33,689 nucleotides of DNA from an uncultured Chloroflexota bacterium (GTDB taxonomy: Bacteria > Chloroflexota > Limnocylindria > Limnocylindrales > Limnocylindraceae). Location: contig CAIPEX010000054.1 of NCBI GenBank assembly GCA_903864185.1, positions 1 through 33,689 on the forward strand, in the 5' to 3' direction. Positions 16,882-25,810 of this stretch are shown here, piece by piece (position 1 is the stretch's first letter; each line of letters begins with the position of its first letter). The position numbers and the translations under genes are program-made. The notes beneath the pieces were generated by a model. It searched no databases. It had not been told where the DNA came from and saw only the letters and a program-made list of their open reading frames with translations.

Positions 16882-18147
16882 ATGACTGCTACCCCTATTG
16901 CGCGACGTTCTTCATTCGTACTGAGCATCGCCCTGCTCGCCACCCTCCTGCTGGGCACCCCCGCACCCGTCCGTGCTGTCGCACCATATGCCGAGCTCTG
17001 GGTAGCCCAGCGCGGAGCCGCGAGCGCACCAGGGAGCTCCTGCAGCAACCCGGGCTACAAGGGGAAGAGCAACGCGGCGATCCAGGCCGCCATTGACGAT
17101 GCCGCCGACAACGCCGTCATCCACCTCTGCCCTGGGAGGTACGCCATCACGGCCACGCTCGAGATCACCGGCATCGCCGTCACCCTTAGTGGCGCTGGGG
17201 CGAAGACAACGATCCTCGACGGTGGGGCCACAGTGCGGAAAGATGGCACCTGGGTGATTGGCGGAGTGCAGATCCTCGACACCGATGATGATCTCAACGT
17301 TGTGGACCTCGCCTTCCAAAATGGGCGTGGTGGTTACGGCGGTGCAATCAGCGGCGGCGGTGCAACGAACATCATCGACAGCACCTTCACAAAAAACAGC
17401 ACGGGCGGCGAAGGCGGTGCCGTTTATAGCGAAGGTGCACTTTACGTCCTTCGCAGCACCTTCACGAAGAACAGCGCAGTTGACTACGGCGGCGCCATTG
17501 ACGCCTACAACACCGTCACGATCGTCGACAGCACCTTCACGAAGAATCACTGTGAAGGAACAGGTGGTGCCGTCTGGAACACCGGAGGCGACGCGACGAT
17601 CCTCAACAGCACCTTCACGAAGAACAGTGCAGATGACGATGGCGGCGCGCTCTGGATTAATCGAGATGCCTTTGTTGCTAACAGCACCTTCACGAAGAAC
17701 CGCACAGCTGCCAACGGCGGCGCTGTCTATGGCTGGGACTCTGTCACCGTGACTGCCAGCACCTTCACGAAGAACAGCGCAGCCAACGCGGGTGGCGCTG
17801 TCTACAGCCCGGGTGACGCCACCGTGACCGCCAGTACCTTCACGAAGAACAACGGGACCTACGGCGGCGCCGTCTACACCTGGGGTGACGCCACGGTGAC
17901 CGCCAGCGTATTCACGAAAAACAGCGCGGTGTACACAGGCGGTGCGATCTGGATCTACTCTCCGAACTTCGAGAGCCTTCTCGCTAGTATCGGGAACACC
18001 TTTACGAAGAACCGAGACGTACTTGGTGGGAGTGCGCTCTATCTCTTGTGCGGCGATTATGAGGGAACAATCGCGTACTTCCGTACGGTCAATACGCTCC
18101 GTAGGAACTCGTCAACGAGCATTAACACCCCTTCGGTTTGCCCGTAG
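16882..18147 (+). CDS. Secreted Pmp-like right-handed parallel beta-helix repeat protein
   Basis: Signal peptide MTATPIARRSSFVLSIALLATLLLGTPAPVRA; beta-helix domain with repeated (S/N)(T/V)FTKN...GGA(V/I/L) motifs; ATG 16882 preferred because the predicted promoter overlaps the track start at 16786. Confidence 0.85.
   Translation: MTATPIARRSSFVLSIALLATLLLGTPAPVRAVAPYAELWVAQRGAASAPGSSCSNPGYKGKSNAAIQAAIDDAADNAVIHLCPGRYAITATLEITGIAVTLSGAGAKTTILDGGATVRKDGTWVIGGVQILDTDDDLNVVDLAFQNGRGGYGGAISGGGATNIIDSTFTKNSTGGEGGAVYSEGALYVLRSTFTKNSAVDYGGAIDAYNTVTIVDSTFTKNHCEGTGGAVWNTGGDATILNSTFTKNSADDDGGALWINRDAFVANSTFTKNRTAANGGAVYGWDSVTVTASTFTKNSAANAGGAVYSPGDATVTASTFTKNNGTYGGAVYTWGDATVTASVFTKNSAVYTGGAIWIYSPNFESLLASIGNTFTKNRDVLGGSALYLLCGDYEGTIAYFRTVNTLRRNSSTSINTPSVCP
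17380..18012 (+). repeat. Nine in-frame tandem beta-helix repeats, about 75-bp period
   Basis: FTKN-containing units start at 17380, 17455, 17530, 17608, 17683, 17758, 17833, 17905 and 17995 (spacings 75, 75, 78, 75, 75, 75, 72, 90); near-identical AGCACCTTCACGAAGAAC core. Confidence 0.92.
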
Positions 18148-18174
18148 CGTGCGGAGTGCTGCGCGATTCGTGTA

Positions 18175-20847
18175 CTAGTTTCCGCTCGCTGCTAGCCGCC
18201 GCAGCACCGCCGGCATGATCCCGCCGTGGCGATAGGTCTCACCCTCGATAGGGCCATCGAGGCGGACCAGCACCGTAAATGTGGTGCGTGCGTTGCTTGC
18301 TGGATGGACGGCATCGACTGAGATCTTGGATCGCGGGGTGAGAGTGCTGAGCCCAGTAATCGTGAATGCCTCTTCTCCGGTGAGGCCGAGCGACGCAGCG
18401 GATTCGCCAGGGAGGAACTGCAACGGGAGTACGCCCATGCCGATTAAGTTGGATCGATGAATCCGCTCGTACGATTGGGCGATCACGGCACGGACGCCGA
18501 GCATGCGGGTCCCCTTGGCGGCCCAGTCGCGTGAGGAGCCCGAACCGTACTCACGCCCTGCAAGGATGATCAGCGGCGTGCCGTCTGACCCGTAGCGGCT
18601 CGCCGCGTCGGCAACGGGGAGGAGCTCATCACTCGGGAGGTAGCGCGTTACTGGTCCTTCCGCACCGCCAGCGAGGATGTTGCGCAGCCGTGTGTTAGCG
18701 AAGGTGCCACGCATCATCACCTGGTCGTGGCCGCGGCGCGATCCGTACGAGTTGAAATCTGCAGCCTCAATGCCGTGCTCGATGAGCCAGCGCCCAGCAG
18801 GCGAGTCTTTCTTGATGACGCCGGCTGGCGAGATGTGGTCGGTCGTCACAGAGTCGCCAAGGACAAGGAGCGCGCGTGCGCCAGTCAGATCGGCAATGGG
18901 GGCCGGCGTGATCATGATCCCTTCGGTGAATGCGGGACGCGCAATGTACGTGGAGTGGGAATCCCACGCGTAGGTGCCCCCAGTTGGGACGACGAGGCCC
19001 TGCCATCGCGCATCACCGTCGTAGAGGCTGCGATAGCTCGATCGGTAGAGGTTCGCATCTGCTGCAGCGGCGACCGCGGCAGCCACCTCTTCGTCTGCTG
19101 GCCAGAGATCACGCAGATAGACCGGCGTGCCAGCGGCGTCTGTGCCGAGTGGATCGCGTGTTGGGTCGATCGCGACGTTGCCCGCGAGCGCGAGGGCGAC
19201 GACGAGTGGTGGTGATGCGAGGTAGGCGGCACGTACGGCAGGGTGGATCCGCCCCTCGAAGTTGCGGTTGCCGGAGAGGACAGCTGCCACCACCAGATCA
19301 TTGCGCTCGATGCTCGCTGCAACTTCTAGATCGAGTGGCCCTGAGTTTCCGATGCAGGTGGTGCAGCCGTACCCAGCAACCTGGAAGCCGAGCGCCGCGA
19401 GCGGCTCAAGGAGCCCAGCCTTCTCGAGATAGGCGGTGACGACGCGCGAGCCTGGCGCAAGGCTCGTCTTCACCCATGGAGCCGCGCGCATCCCGCGCGC
19501 CACCGCGTTGCGCGCGAGGAGTCCGGCCGCAATCATCACCGATGGATTTGAGGTGTTTGTGCACGAGGTGATTGCTGCGATCACGATCGCTCCGTCGCGC
19601 AGCCCCTTCGCGTCAGACGAGCCACTGTGTGCACCCTGGCCACTACGCTCGGGGTAGGCGGCGGCGAAGCTCTCGCCGAGCGCGGGGAGCGAGACACGGT
19701 CTTGCGGGCGCCGTGGTCCTGCGAGCGAGGGGACGACCGCATTGAGATGAATCTCGACAACCTCGTCAAAGTCGGGAGCGGCACCCGGTTCGCGCCAGAG
19801 CCCCTGGGCACGCGCATACGCCTCAACGAGGGTGAGCACCGCCTCGTCGCGCCCCGTGGTGCGCAGGTAGTCGATGGTCGTCGCGTCAATGGGGAAGAGC
19901 GTTGTCGTCGCACCGAACTCGGGCGACATGTTTGCGATCGTGGCGCGATCGGCGAGTGAGATCGTTGCGAGGCCGTCGCCGAATGCCTCAACGTAGGCGC
20001 CAACAACTCCGTGAGCACGGAGGCGCTCGGTGACCGTCAGCACAAGGTCGGTTGCGGTTGTTCCGGCAGGCAGCCGCCCGTCGAACCGCACGCCGATGAT
20101 GCGCGGAATGGGCGAGAAGAGTGGCTCACCGAGGAGCACCGCCTCGGCCTCAATCCCACCAACACCAAAGCCGAGTACACCAAGGCCCGAGATCATCGTG
20201 GTGTGTGAGTCTGTGCCAACGCAGGTGTCGGGATACGCGAGTGGTGCACCATCGACCTCGTCAACGCGCACGACGGTGGCGAGGCGCTCAAGGTTGACCT
20301 GGTGCACGATGCCCGCCCCCGGGGGGACGACGCTGAACTGGTTGAACGCACCCTGTGCCCAGCGCAAGAGTTGGTAGCGCTCGGTGTTGCGCTCGTATTC
20401 CCGCGCAACGTTTTGCTCGAGCGCCTCGGCCGTTGCCCAACGATCCACCTGTACGGAGTGGTCGATGACAAGATCTGCCGGAACCTGAGGATTGATTCGC
20501 GCAGGATCGATGCCGAGTTCAACCGCGGCATCGCGCAGCGCGGCGAGGTCGACAACAGTAGGGACACCGGTGAAGTCTTGGAGTACGACGCGCGCTGGTG
20601 AGAAGGGGAGCTCGCGCTCCTCTCCCGTTGCAGCGGCTGCAGCTCCTGGACGCCAAGCAAGGTATGCGGTGAGATCCTCTGGGCGAACGAATCCATCGCC
20701 AGCGCGTCGCGCGGCGCCTTCGATCAAGACTTTCAGGACCATCGGCAGCTTGGCCCATGGCGTTGCAGGCGAGGGGAGTCGTTCGAGCGCGATTCGGTCG
20801 GGGAGTCCTGCCCCGAGGCTCACGCGTGCATTGAAGTGGTCGCTCAC
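18175..20847 (-). CDS. acnA: Aconitate hydratase AcnA
   Basis: LQDFTGVPTVVDLAALRD, CVGTDSHTTMISGLGVLGFGVGGIEAEA, TSCTNTSNPSVMIAAGLLARNA, GYGCTTCIGNSGPL, GREYGSGSSRDWAAKGT; GTG start with GGAGG upstream. Confidence 0.97.
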   Translation of the reverse strand: MSDHFNARVSLGAGLPDRIALERLPSPATPWAKLPMVLKVLIEGAARRAGDGFVRPEDLTAYLAWRPGAAAAATGEERELPFSPARVVLQDFTGVPTVVDLAALRDAAVELGIDPARINPQVPADLVIDHSVQVDRWATAEALEQNVAREYERNTERYQLLRWAQGAFNQFSVVPPGAGIVHQVNLERLATVVRVDEVDGAPLAYPDTCVGTDSHTTMISGLGVLGFGVGGIEAEAVLLGEPLFSPIPRIIGVRFDGRLPAGTTATDLVLTVTERLRAHGVVGAYVEAFGDGLATISLADRATIANMSPEFGATTTLFPIDATTIDYLRTTGRDEAVLTLVEAYARAQGLWREPGAAPDFDEVVEIHLNAVVPSLAGPRRPQDRVSLPALGESFAAAYPERSGQGAHSGSSDAKGLRDGAIVIAAITSCTNTSNPSVMIAAGLLARNAVARGMRAAPWVKTSLAPGSRVVTAYLEKAGLLEPLAALGFQVAGYGCTTCIGNSGPLDLEVAASIERNDLVVAAVLSGNRNFEGRIHPAVRAAYLASPPLVVALALAGNVAIDPTRDPLGTDAAGTPVYLRDLWPADEEVAAAVAAAADANLYRSSYRSLYDGDARWQGLVVPTGGTYAWDSHSTYIARPAFTEGIMITPAPIADLTGARALLVLGDSVTTDHISPAGVIKKDSPAGRWLIEHGIEAADFNSYGSRRGHDQVMMRGTFANTRLRNILAGGAEGPVTRYLPSDELLPVADAASRYGSDGTPLIILAGREYGSGSSRDWAAKGTRMLGVRAVIAQSYERIHRSNLIGMGVLPLQFLPGESAASLGLTGEEAFTITGLSTLTPRSKISVDAVHPASNARTTFTVLVRLDGPIEGETYRHGGIMPAVLRRLAASGN

Positions 20848-20983
20848 CTAGCCTCCTTGCTTCTGCTGAGCGTAGCGCAGCACGCGCCACTGAGCAGGGG
20901 CTGCACGCTGCCTCCCTAACGGACTACCATTACTGCAAGCATGCTCCGCCTGAGGGTGGGGTCACAACGGAGAGGGAGTCATC

Positions 20984-21418
20984 GTGCCATTGACCAAGCG
21001 TTCCGCAGTTTCGGCTGGCGGCCTGGTTATCCGCGTCGTCGCTGGGCGTCCTGAACTTGTCTTAGGGCGTCGCCGCCGCGAACGCGATGGCTTTGTCTGG
21101 TCGCTCCCAAAGGGGACCCCAGAGGTGGGCGAAACGCGCGAGGAGACAGCGCTCCGCGAGGTTCGCGAGGAGACGGGGCTCGAGGTGCGCATCTTGTCGT
21201 ATTTCGACAAGATCGAATACTCGTTCGTTCGTGCCAGCGAGCGCATTGAGAAGACCGTTCACTACTACATCATGGAAGCGACAGGCGGCACGTTCGATGA
21301 CTACGACAAAGAGTTTGATGAGTTGCGCTGGGTACCGATGGACGAGGCGATCTCGCTGCTTGATTTTTCCACGGAGTCCACGTTGATCCAGCGTGCCTAT
21401 TCGGAGCTCATGGCTTGA
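20984..21418 (+). CDS. NUDIX hydrolase
   Basis: Nudix box GTPEVGETREETALREVREETGLEV; GTG start. Confidence 0.93.
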   Translation: MPLTKRSAVSAGGLVIRVVAGRPELVLGRRRRERDGFVWSLPKGTPEVGETREETALREVREETGLEVRILSYFDKIEYSFVRASERIEKTVHYYIMEATGGTFDDYDKEFDELRWVPMDEAISLLDFSTESTLIQRAYSELMA

Positions 21419-22560
21419 CGAGCCGCCGCACCCCGCTCTACGCCGAGCATCTGGCGGTTGGAGCCCGAATGGTTGATTTCGCCGGATGGGAGATGCCCAT
21501 CCAGTACGCCGGGGTGATCGCTGAGCATCAAGCCGTTCGCTCGAAGGCTGGGATTTTCGACCTGAGCCACATGGCACAGATCCACGTGCGTGGCGCTGGT
21601 GCCGCCGCCGCCCTCGACGCTGCAGTGGTGAGCCAGCCATCCTCGCTCGCGCCCGGCCGCGCCCAGTACAGCATCATCGTGGACTCTGCCGGCATGATGA
21701 TCGACGACCTCGTGATCTACCGCCGCGCCGAAGATGCGTTCCTTGTTGTGTCGAATGCATCGAACGGCGAGCATGTTGCGCGTGAGCTCGGTACGCGCAT
21801 CGGTAGCGCCGCAGCGGTGAGCGACCAGTCACCTGATGCTGCGCTCATTGCCGTGCAGGGCCCGGCAGCTGTGGCAATCCTCACGCCATATGTGCAACTT
21901 GCCGATGCGAAGCCCCTCGACAGCCTTGCTGGCTATGCATCGAGCGAGGCGCACCTCAGAATCGACGAACGCCAGGTTGCCTGCATGATCGCTCGCACGG
22001 GGTATACCGGCGAGGATGGCTTTGAGATCTATCTTGCGGGCGTCGACGCGTCAGCTACCTGGCGCGCCCTGCTCACTGTTGGAGCGTCTGCCGGCCTGCA
22101 GCCGATCGGACTTGGCGCGCGCGACACGCTCCGCCTGGAGGCAGGCATGCCACTTTTCGGGAACGACTTGCGGAGCGACCTCACCCCGTATGACGTTGGA
22201 TTCGGCCGCGTCGTTCGCCTTGATAAGCCTGGCGATTTTGTTGGTGCGACCGCGCTGCGTGCACGGAGTAGTGCCTCGCCAGATGTGGGACGGCAGCTTG
22301 TTGCGCTGCGCGTGACCGGCCGTGGGATCGCTCGGCAGGGGTATGCAGTGCTCAGTGAGAGTGGCGAGAGCGTCGGCACAGTTACATCCGGGACGCACTC
22401 ACCATCACTCGGGCAACCGATTGCGCTTGCCGATGTTGCGGCCGCTGCGGGACCGTGGAGCGTGGGCCGGAGCGTGGCAGTTCGCGTGCGCGAGGAGTCC
22501 GTCGCAGCCGAGGTCGTTGCACTACCATTTGTCCCAAAGCGCTCAAAGCGCCGTGGCTAG
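21415..22560 (+). CDS. gcvT: Aminomethyltransferase (glycine cleavage T protein)
   Basis: TTGA overlap with NUDIX gene; PLYAEHLAVGARMVDFAGWEMPIQYAGVIAEHQAVRSKAGIFDLSHMAQI, RTGYTGEDGFEIYL. Confidence 0.95.
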   Translation: MTSRRTPLYAEHLAVGARMVDFAGWEMPIQYAGVIAEHQAVRSKAGIFDLSHMAQIHVRGAGAAAALDAAVVSQPSSLAPGRAQYSIIVDSAGMMIDDLVIYRRAEDAFLVVSNASNGEHVARELGTRIGSAAAVSDQSPDAALIAVQGPAAVAILTPYVQLADAKPLDSLAGYASSEAHLRIDERQVACMIARTGYTGEDGFEIYLAGVDASATWRALLTVGASAGLQPIGLGARDTLRLEAGMPLFGNDLRSDLTPYDVGFGRVVRLDKPGDFVGATALRARSSASPDVGRQLVALRVTGRGIARQGYAVLSESGESVGTVTSGTHSPSLGQPIALADVAAAAGPWSVGRSVAVRVREESVAAEVVALPFVPKRSKRRG

Positions 22561-22569
22561 GAGGAACAG

Positions 22570-22947
22570 ATGACACTACCGACCGATCTGCGCTATTCGA
22601 AAGAGCATGAGTGGGTTCGTGGTGAGGGCGGTAGCGTCGTTGTTGGCATCACCGCTCACGCCGCGCAGGAGCTTGGCGATGTTGTCTTTGTCGACCTCCC
22701 TGCTATCGGCTCGACGGTCAAGCAGTTCGCAACGTTTGGCGTGGTCGAATCCGTCAAGGCGGTAAGCGACCTCTACAGCCCGATCTCTGGAACAGTCGTT
22801 GCGCGGAATGAGGCACTGAGCAAGAGCCCCGAGGTCATCAATGCCGATCCCTATGGCGGCGGCTGGCTGATCGAGGTGGAGTTGGCCAACGCCGATGAAC
22901 TCGCAGTGCTCCTCAGTGCAGACGCCTACGCAGCGCTTATCCCATAG
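22570..22947 (+). CDS. gcvH: Glycine cleavage system H protein
   Basis: LRYSKEHEWVRGEG, GDVVFVDLPAIGSTV, FGVVESVKAVSDLYSPISG (lipoyl lysine), NADPYGGGWLIEVE. Confidence 0.97.
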   Translation: MTLPTDLRYSKEHEWVRGEGGSVVVGITAHAAQELGDVVFVDLPAIGSTVKQFATFGVVESVKAVSDLYSPISGTVVARNEALSKSPEVINADPYGGGWLIEVELANADELAVLLSADAYAALIP

Positions 22948-23024
22948 GGCCCCCGACGATCTACTAATTCGCGACCCGTTGCCTAGCGACTATCCTGATC
23001 AAGAGGAATATCCACGGAGGTGAG

Positions 23025-24968
23025 ATGGCAAACGAGGCACTAGGTCAGACGGCTCGCCGCGCGAGCATTGCGGTGCTCATCGTCGCAATGATCGTCGTTG
23101 GGCTGAATGTGCTGGGATTCGGCGCGATTCGGGTCGGCGTGCTCGGCCGACTGCAGGGCCTCGAGGCTGCCTATGCCGATGATTCTTCGGTGTTCGCGGG
23201 AAGTCTGATTCATGCTGGGCTCTATCGCTCAGACGCCTCCCTTGCACCGCAGCCAGTCCTAGCGAGCTCCGCAGCAGAGCCATCAAACGGCGGTCAGACG
23301 TGGAAGGTGCAGTTGCGCCGCGGGTTGACGTTCCATGACGGGAGCGCACTGACGGCAGATGATGTCATCTTCACCTACGAGCTTGCAAAGTCGAATCGCT
23401 GCCCGCTCCTCGCTGAGATGTGTGATCTCGTGCGTACGAATCTCGACAGCGTTGAGTCGACGGGCGAGTTCAGCGTGACGTTCAACCTGCAAGAGACCTG
23501 GTCACCGTGGGCAACCCGCGGCATGACGATCCCGATCCTGCCGAAAGCTGCGCTTGAAGCCTCGCTTGCGCGCCTGCAGCGTCAGCTCGCCAACGCCGAT
23601 CGGAGCGAGGTCTCACTCGCACGTGAGAGCCTCGCCGCTGCGCTCGACCCTAGCTTCTGCGGTGATGCGGGCAGTGCGCAGTGCGCATATGCGCCGCATC
23701 TTGCCGAACTAGAGCGCATCCTTGGCGCAGCAGGACTCACGTTGCCAGATCCGCGCTCCTTCCCCGAAATTGATTTGAGTGGTTCGCCTACTGGTGCACG
23801 TGACAGCGAAGCATACGCGCAAGATCTCTTTACTCGGCTTAGTTCTGTTGAAGCATTTCTCATGGCACCAATTCAGAATCAGATGGAGGCGGGATTCCCA
23901 CTTCTTGACCTTCAGCTCGCGCCGATCGGCGCTGGCCCTTATGCATTTAAGCAGCGAGTCCCTGGGAGCTCTGTGCAACTTTCTGCCTTTTCGAATTTCG
24001 CACTCGGCGCGCCGAAGATATCTTCCCTCCTGTTAACCCAGGCGCAAACGAGTGCTCGACTGATCAGCGCCTTCCAATCGTCACAATTGGACTGGGTGCC
24101 CGGCTTGAACTCGACGGAGATCACGGGCCTCGATGTCCGAGGTGGCGGTGAACTCCTTCAGACTCCGTCGCTGCGCGGCTACTACTTCCTCGCCTTTAAT
24201 CTGCGCAGCGGCCACCTGTTCTCAGATGACGCAGCACGCTCGGCACTCGCCTCATGCATCGACATGAGTGTCGTTATCGATAGCGCAACCGGTGGTTCGG
24301 GAATCCCAATTTCAAGCACGGTGATCTCCAGCTCCTGGGCAGCCGAATCTCCAGCACCTCCAGAGACCACGCACAATGTCGCCGCGGCGCGGCAAGTGCT
24401 GAGTGGTGCGGGGTGGAGCGCTGATGCGGATGGCATCTTTGCGAAAGCGGGGAGGCGTCTTGAGGCGCAGATCCTTGTACGCGATGGACAGCCAGCACGA
24501 GTACGTGCCGCACAGTCCATTGCAGATCAGGCGCTTGAGTGCGGGATCTCTCTGACCGTTGCACCGAGCTCGTACGCCACCGATATCCTGCCTCGACTCC
24601 AATATCCGGGCGACTTTGACATCTATCTCGGTGGCTGGCAATGGTCACTTGACCCAGACGACTCCGATCTCTTCATCTCATCTGCCTGCCCAACCGAGGG
24701 GGTTCCAGCTGGTAAAAACTTTATGTGCTGGCAGAGCGATGCCGTTGACACGCTGCTACAAGATGGCCGAGTGGGGACCGTGCTCGCCGACCGCGCAGCA
24801 ACGTACGCAGATCTACAGGCGCTCCGGCGAGCGGATCGTCCCCTCATCCTGCTGTGGGGCGAGCCTGCATATAGCCTCCTGGCGGCGAAGTTCGTCTGGC
24901 CGACGCGTGCAACAGACGTGTCCAGCCCCCTCTACGCATGGTCGATTGAAACATGGGAGGCGCAGTAA
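23025..24968 (+). CDS. ABC-type peptide/solute-binding protein, SBP_bac_5-like, N-terminally membrane anchored
   Basis: N-terminal hydrophobic segment, WKVQLRRGLTFHDGSALTADDVIFTYELAK, APIGAGPYAFKQ, GYYFLAFNLRSGHLFSDDAARSALASCID; GGAGGTGAG RBS. Confidence 0.85.
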   Translation: MANEALGQTARRASIAVLIVAMIVVGLNVLGFGAIRVGVLGRLQGLEAAYADDSSVFAGSLIHAGLYRSDASLAPQPVLASSAAEPSNGGQTWKVQLRRGLTFHDGSALTADDVIFTYELAKSNRCPLLAEMCDLVRTNLDSVESTGEFSVTFNLQETWSPWATRGMTIPILPKAALEASLARLQRQLANADRSEVSLARESLAAALDPSFCGDAGSAQCAYAPHLAELERILGAAGLTLPDPRSFPEIDLSGSPTGARDSEAYAQDLFTRLSSVEAFLMAPIQNQMEAGFPLLDLQLAPIGAGPYAFKQRVPGSSVQLSAFSNFALGAPKISSLLLTQAQTSARLISAFQSSQLDWVPGLNSTEITGLDVRGGGELLQTPSLRGYYFLAFNLRSGHLFSDDAARSALASCIDMSVVIDSATGGSGIPISSTVISSSWAAESPAPPETTHNVAAARQVLSGAGWSADADGIFAKAGRRLEAQILVRDGQPARVRAAQSIADQALECGISLTVAPSSYATDILPRLQYPGDFDIYLGGWQWSLDPDDSDLFISSACPTEGVPAGKNFMCWQSDAVDTLLQDGRVGTVLADRAATYADLQALRRADRPLILLWGEPAYSLLAAKFVWPTRATDVSSPLYAWSIETWEAQ

Positions 24969-24970
24969 AA

Positions 24971-25810
24971 ATGCCGAGCGAGGTAGCACGCATCGCAGGG
25001 CACGTGATTCCTCTTGAGCTGCAGCTTGATACGGCAAAAACTGCAGCAACGTGCGAGGGGTTCATTCGTGACTATTTCGAGGCCGCTGGTCACGCAACCG
25101 GGATCATCGGCCTCTCGGGAGGCATCGATTCTGCACTTGTAGCGCACCTGCTTGTGAATGCCCTCGGCCGTGATCGGGTTCGCGGAGTCTTCATGCCCTC
25201 GGACACCTCTGCGCCGTCATCGCTAGAAGACGCGCGGCTTGTTGCACGCCAGCTCGAGATCGCAACCGAGGAGATCTCGATTGCTGTGCCGCTTCAGGCA
25301 GTAGTTGCTGGCCTGCCAGACGGCCAGGCGATCACGCGGGTTCGACGGGGGAACATTGCAGCGCGCTTGCGCATGATTACGCTTTGGGATCGCTCGGCGG
25401 TGCATCAAGGACTTGTCGTCGGCACGGGGAATCGAACGGAGACGATGATCGGCTACTGGACAATGCACGGTGACGGTGCATGGGCGATCAATCCAATCGG
25501 CGGTCTCTACAAGTCTCAGGTTCGCCAACTCGCTGCGCACCTTGGTGTCGCAGAGCAGGTCATCGCAAAGGCGCCGAGTGCAGACCTCTGGCCCGGGCAG
25601 ACCGATGAGGGCGAGGGTGGATTCGACTACCCGACGCTTGACCAGGTGCTCTATCGCCTCGTTGATCTGCGACGCACCCCGCAGGCGATCGTCGCGGAAG
25701 GGTTTGATGCGGCGACGGTTGCTCGCATTGTGGAGCTGCATACCCGCTCTGCATTCAAGCGTGCGGAGCGCCCAATCGCACAGATTGCCCAGCCACTCCC
25801 ACGCACTTGA
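24971..25810 (+). CDS. nadE: NH3-dependent NAD+ synthetase
   Basis: GLSGGIDSALVAHLL (ATP-PPase SGGxDS), GTGNRTETMIGYWTMHGDGAWAINPIGGLYKSQVRQLA, PSADLWPGQTDE; no glutaminase domain. ATG 24953 is an alternative start. Confidence 0.93.
   Translation: MPSEVARIAGHVIPLELQLDTAKTAATCEGFIRDYFEAAGHATGIIGLSGGIDSALVAHLLVNALGRDRVRGVFMPSDTSAPSSLEDARLVARQLEIATEEISIAVPLQAVVAGLPDGQAITRVRRGNIAARLRMITLWDRSAVHQGLVVGTGNRTETMIGYWTMHGDGAWAINPIGGLYKSQVRQLAAHLGVAEQVIAKAPSADLWPGQTDEGEGGFDYPTLDQVLYRLVDLRRTPQAIVAEGFDAATVARIVELHTRSAFKRAERPIAQIAQPLPRT

Noticed and set aside
16912-17550. 212-aa minus-strand ORF antisense to the beta-helix gene
   Set aside because: Its periodicity (repeated LREGA/FCEGA) is just the complement of the sense-strand repeats; no independent evidence of coding.
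17380-18012. Could the regular ~75-bp repeats be a CRISPR array?
   Set aside because: Repeats are in frame, the segments between them encode conserved GGA beta-helix rungs, and the whole stretch is one open reading frame with a signal peptide.
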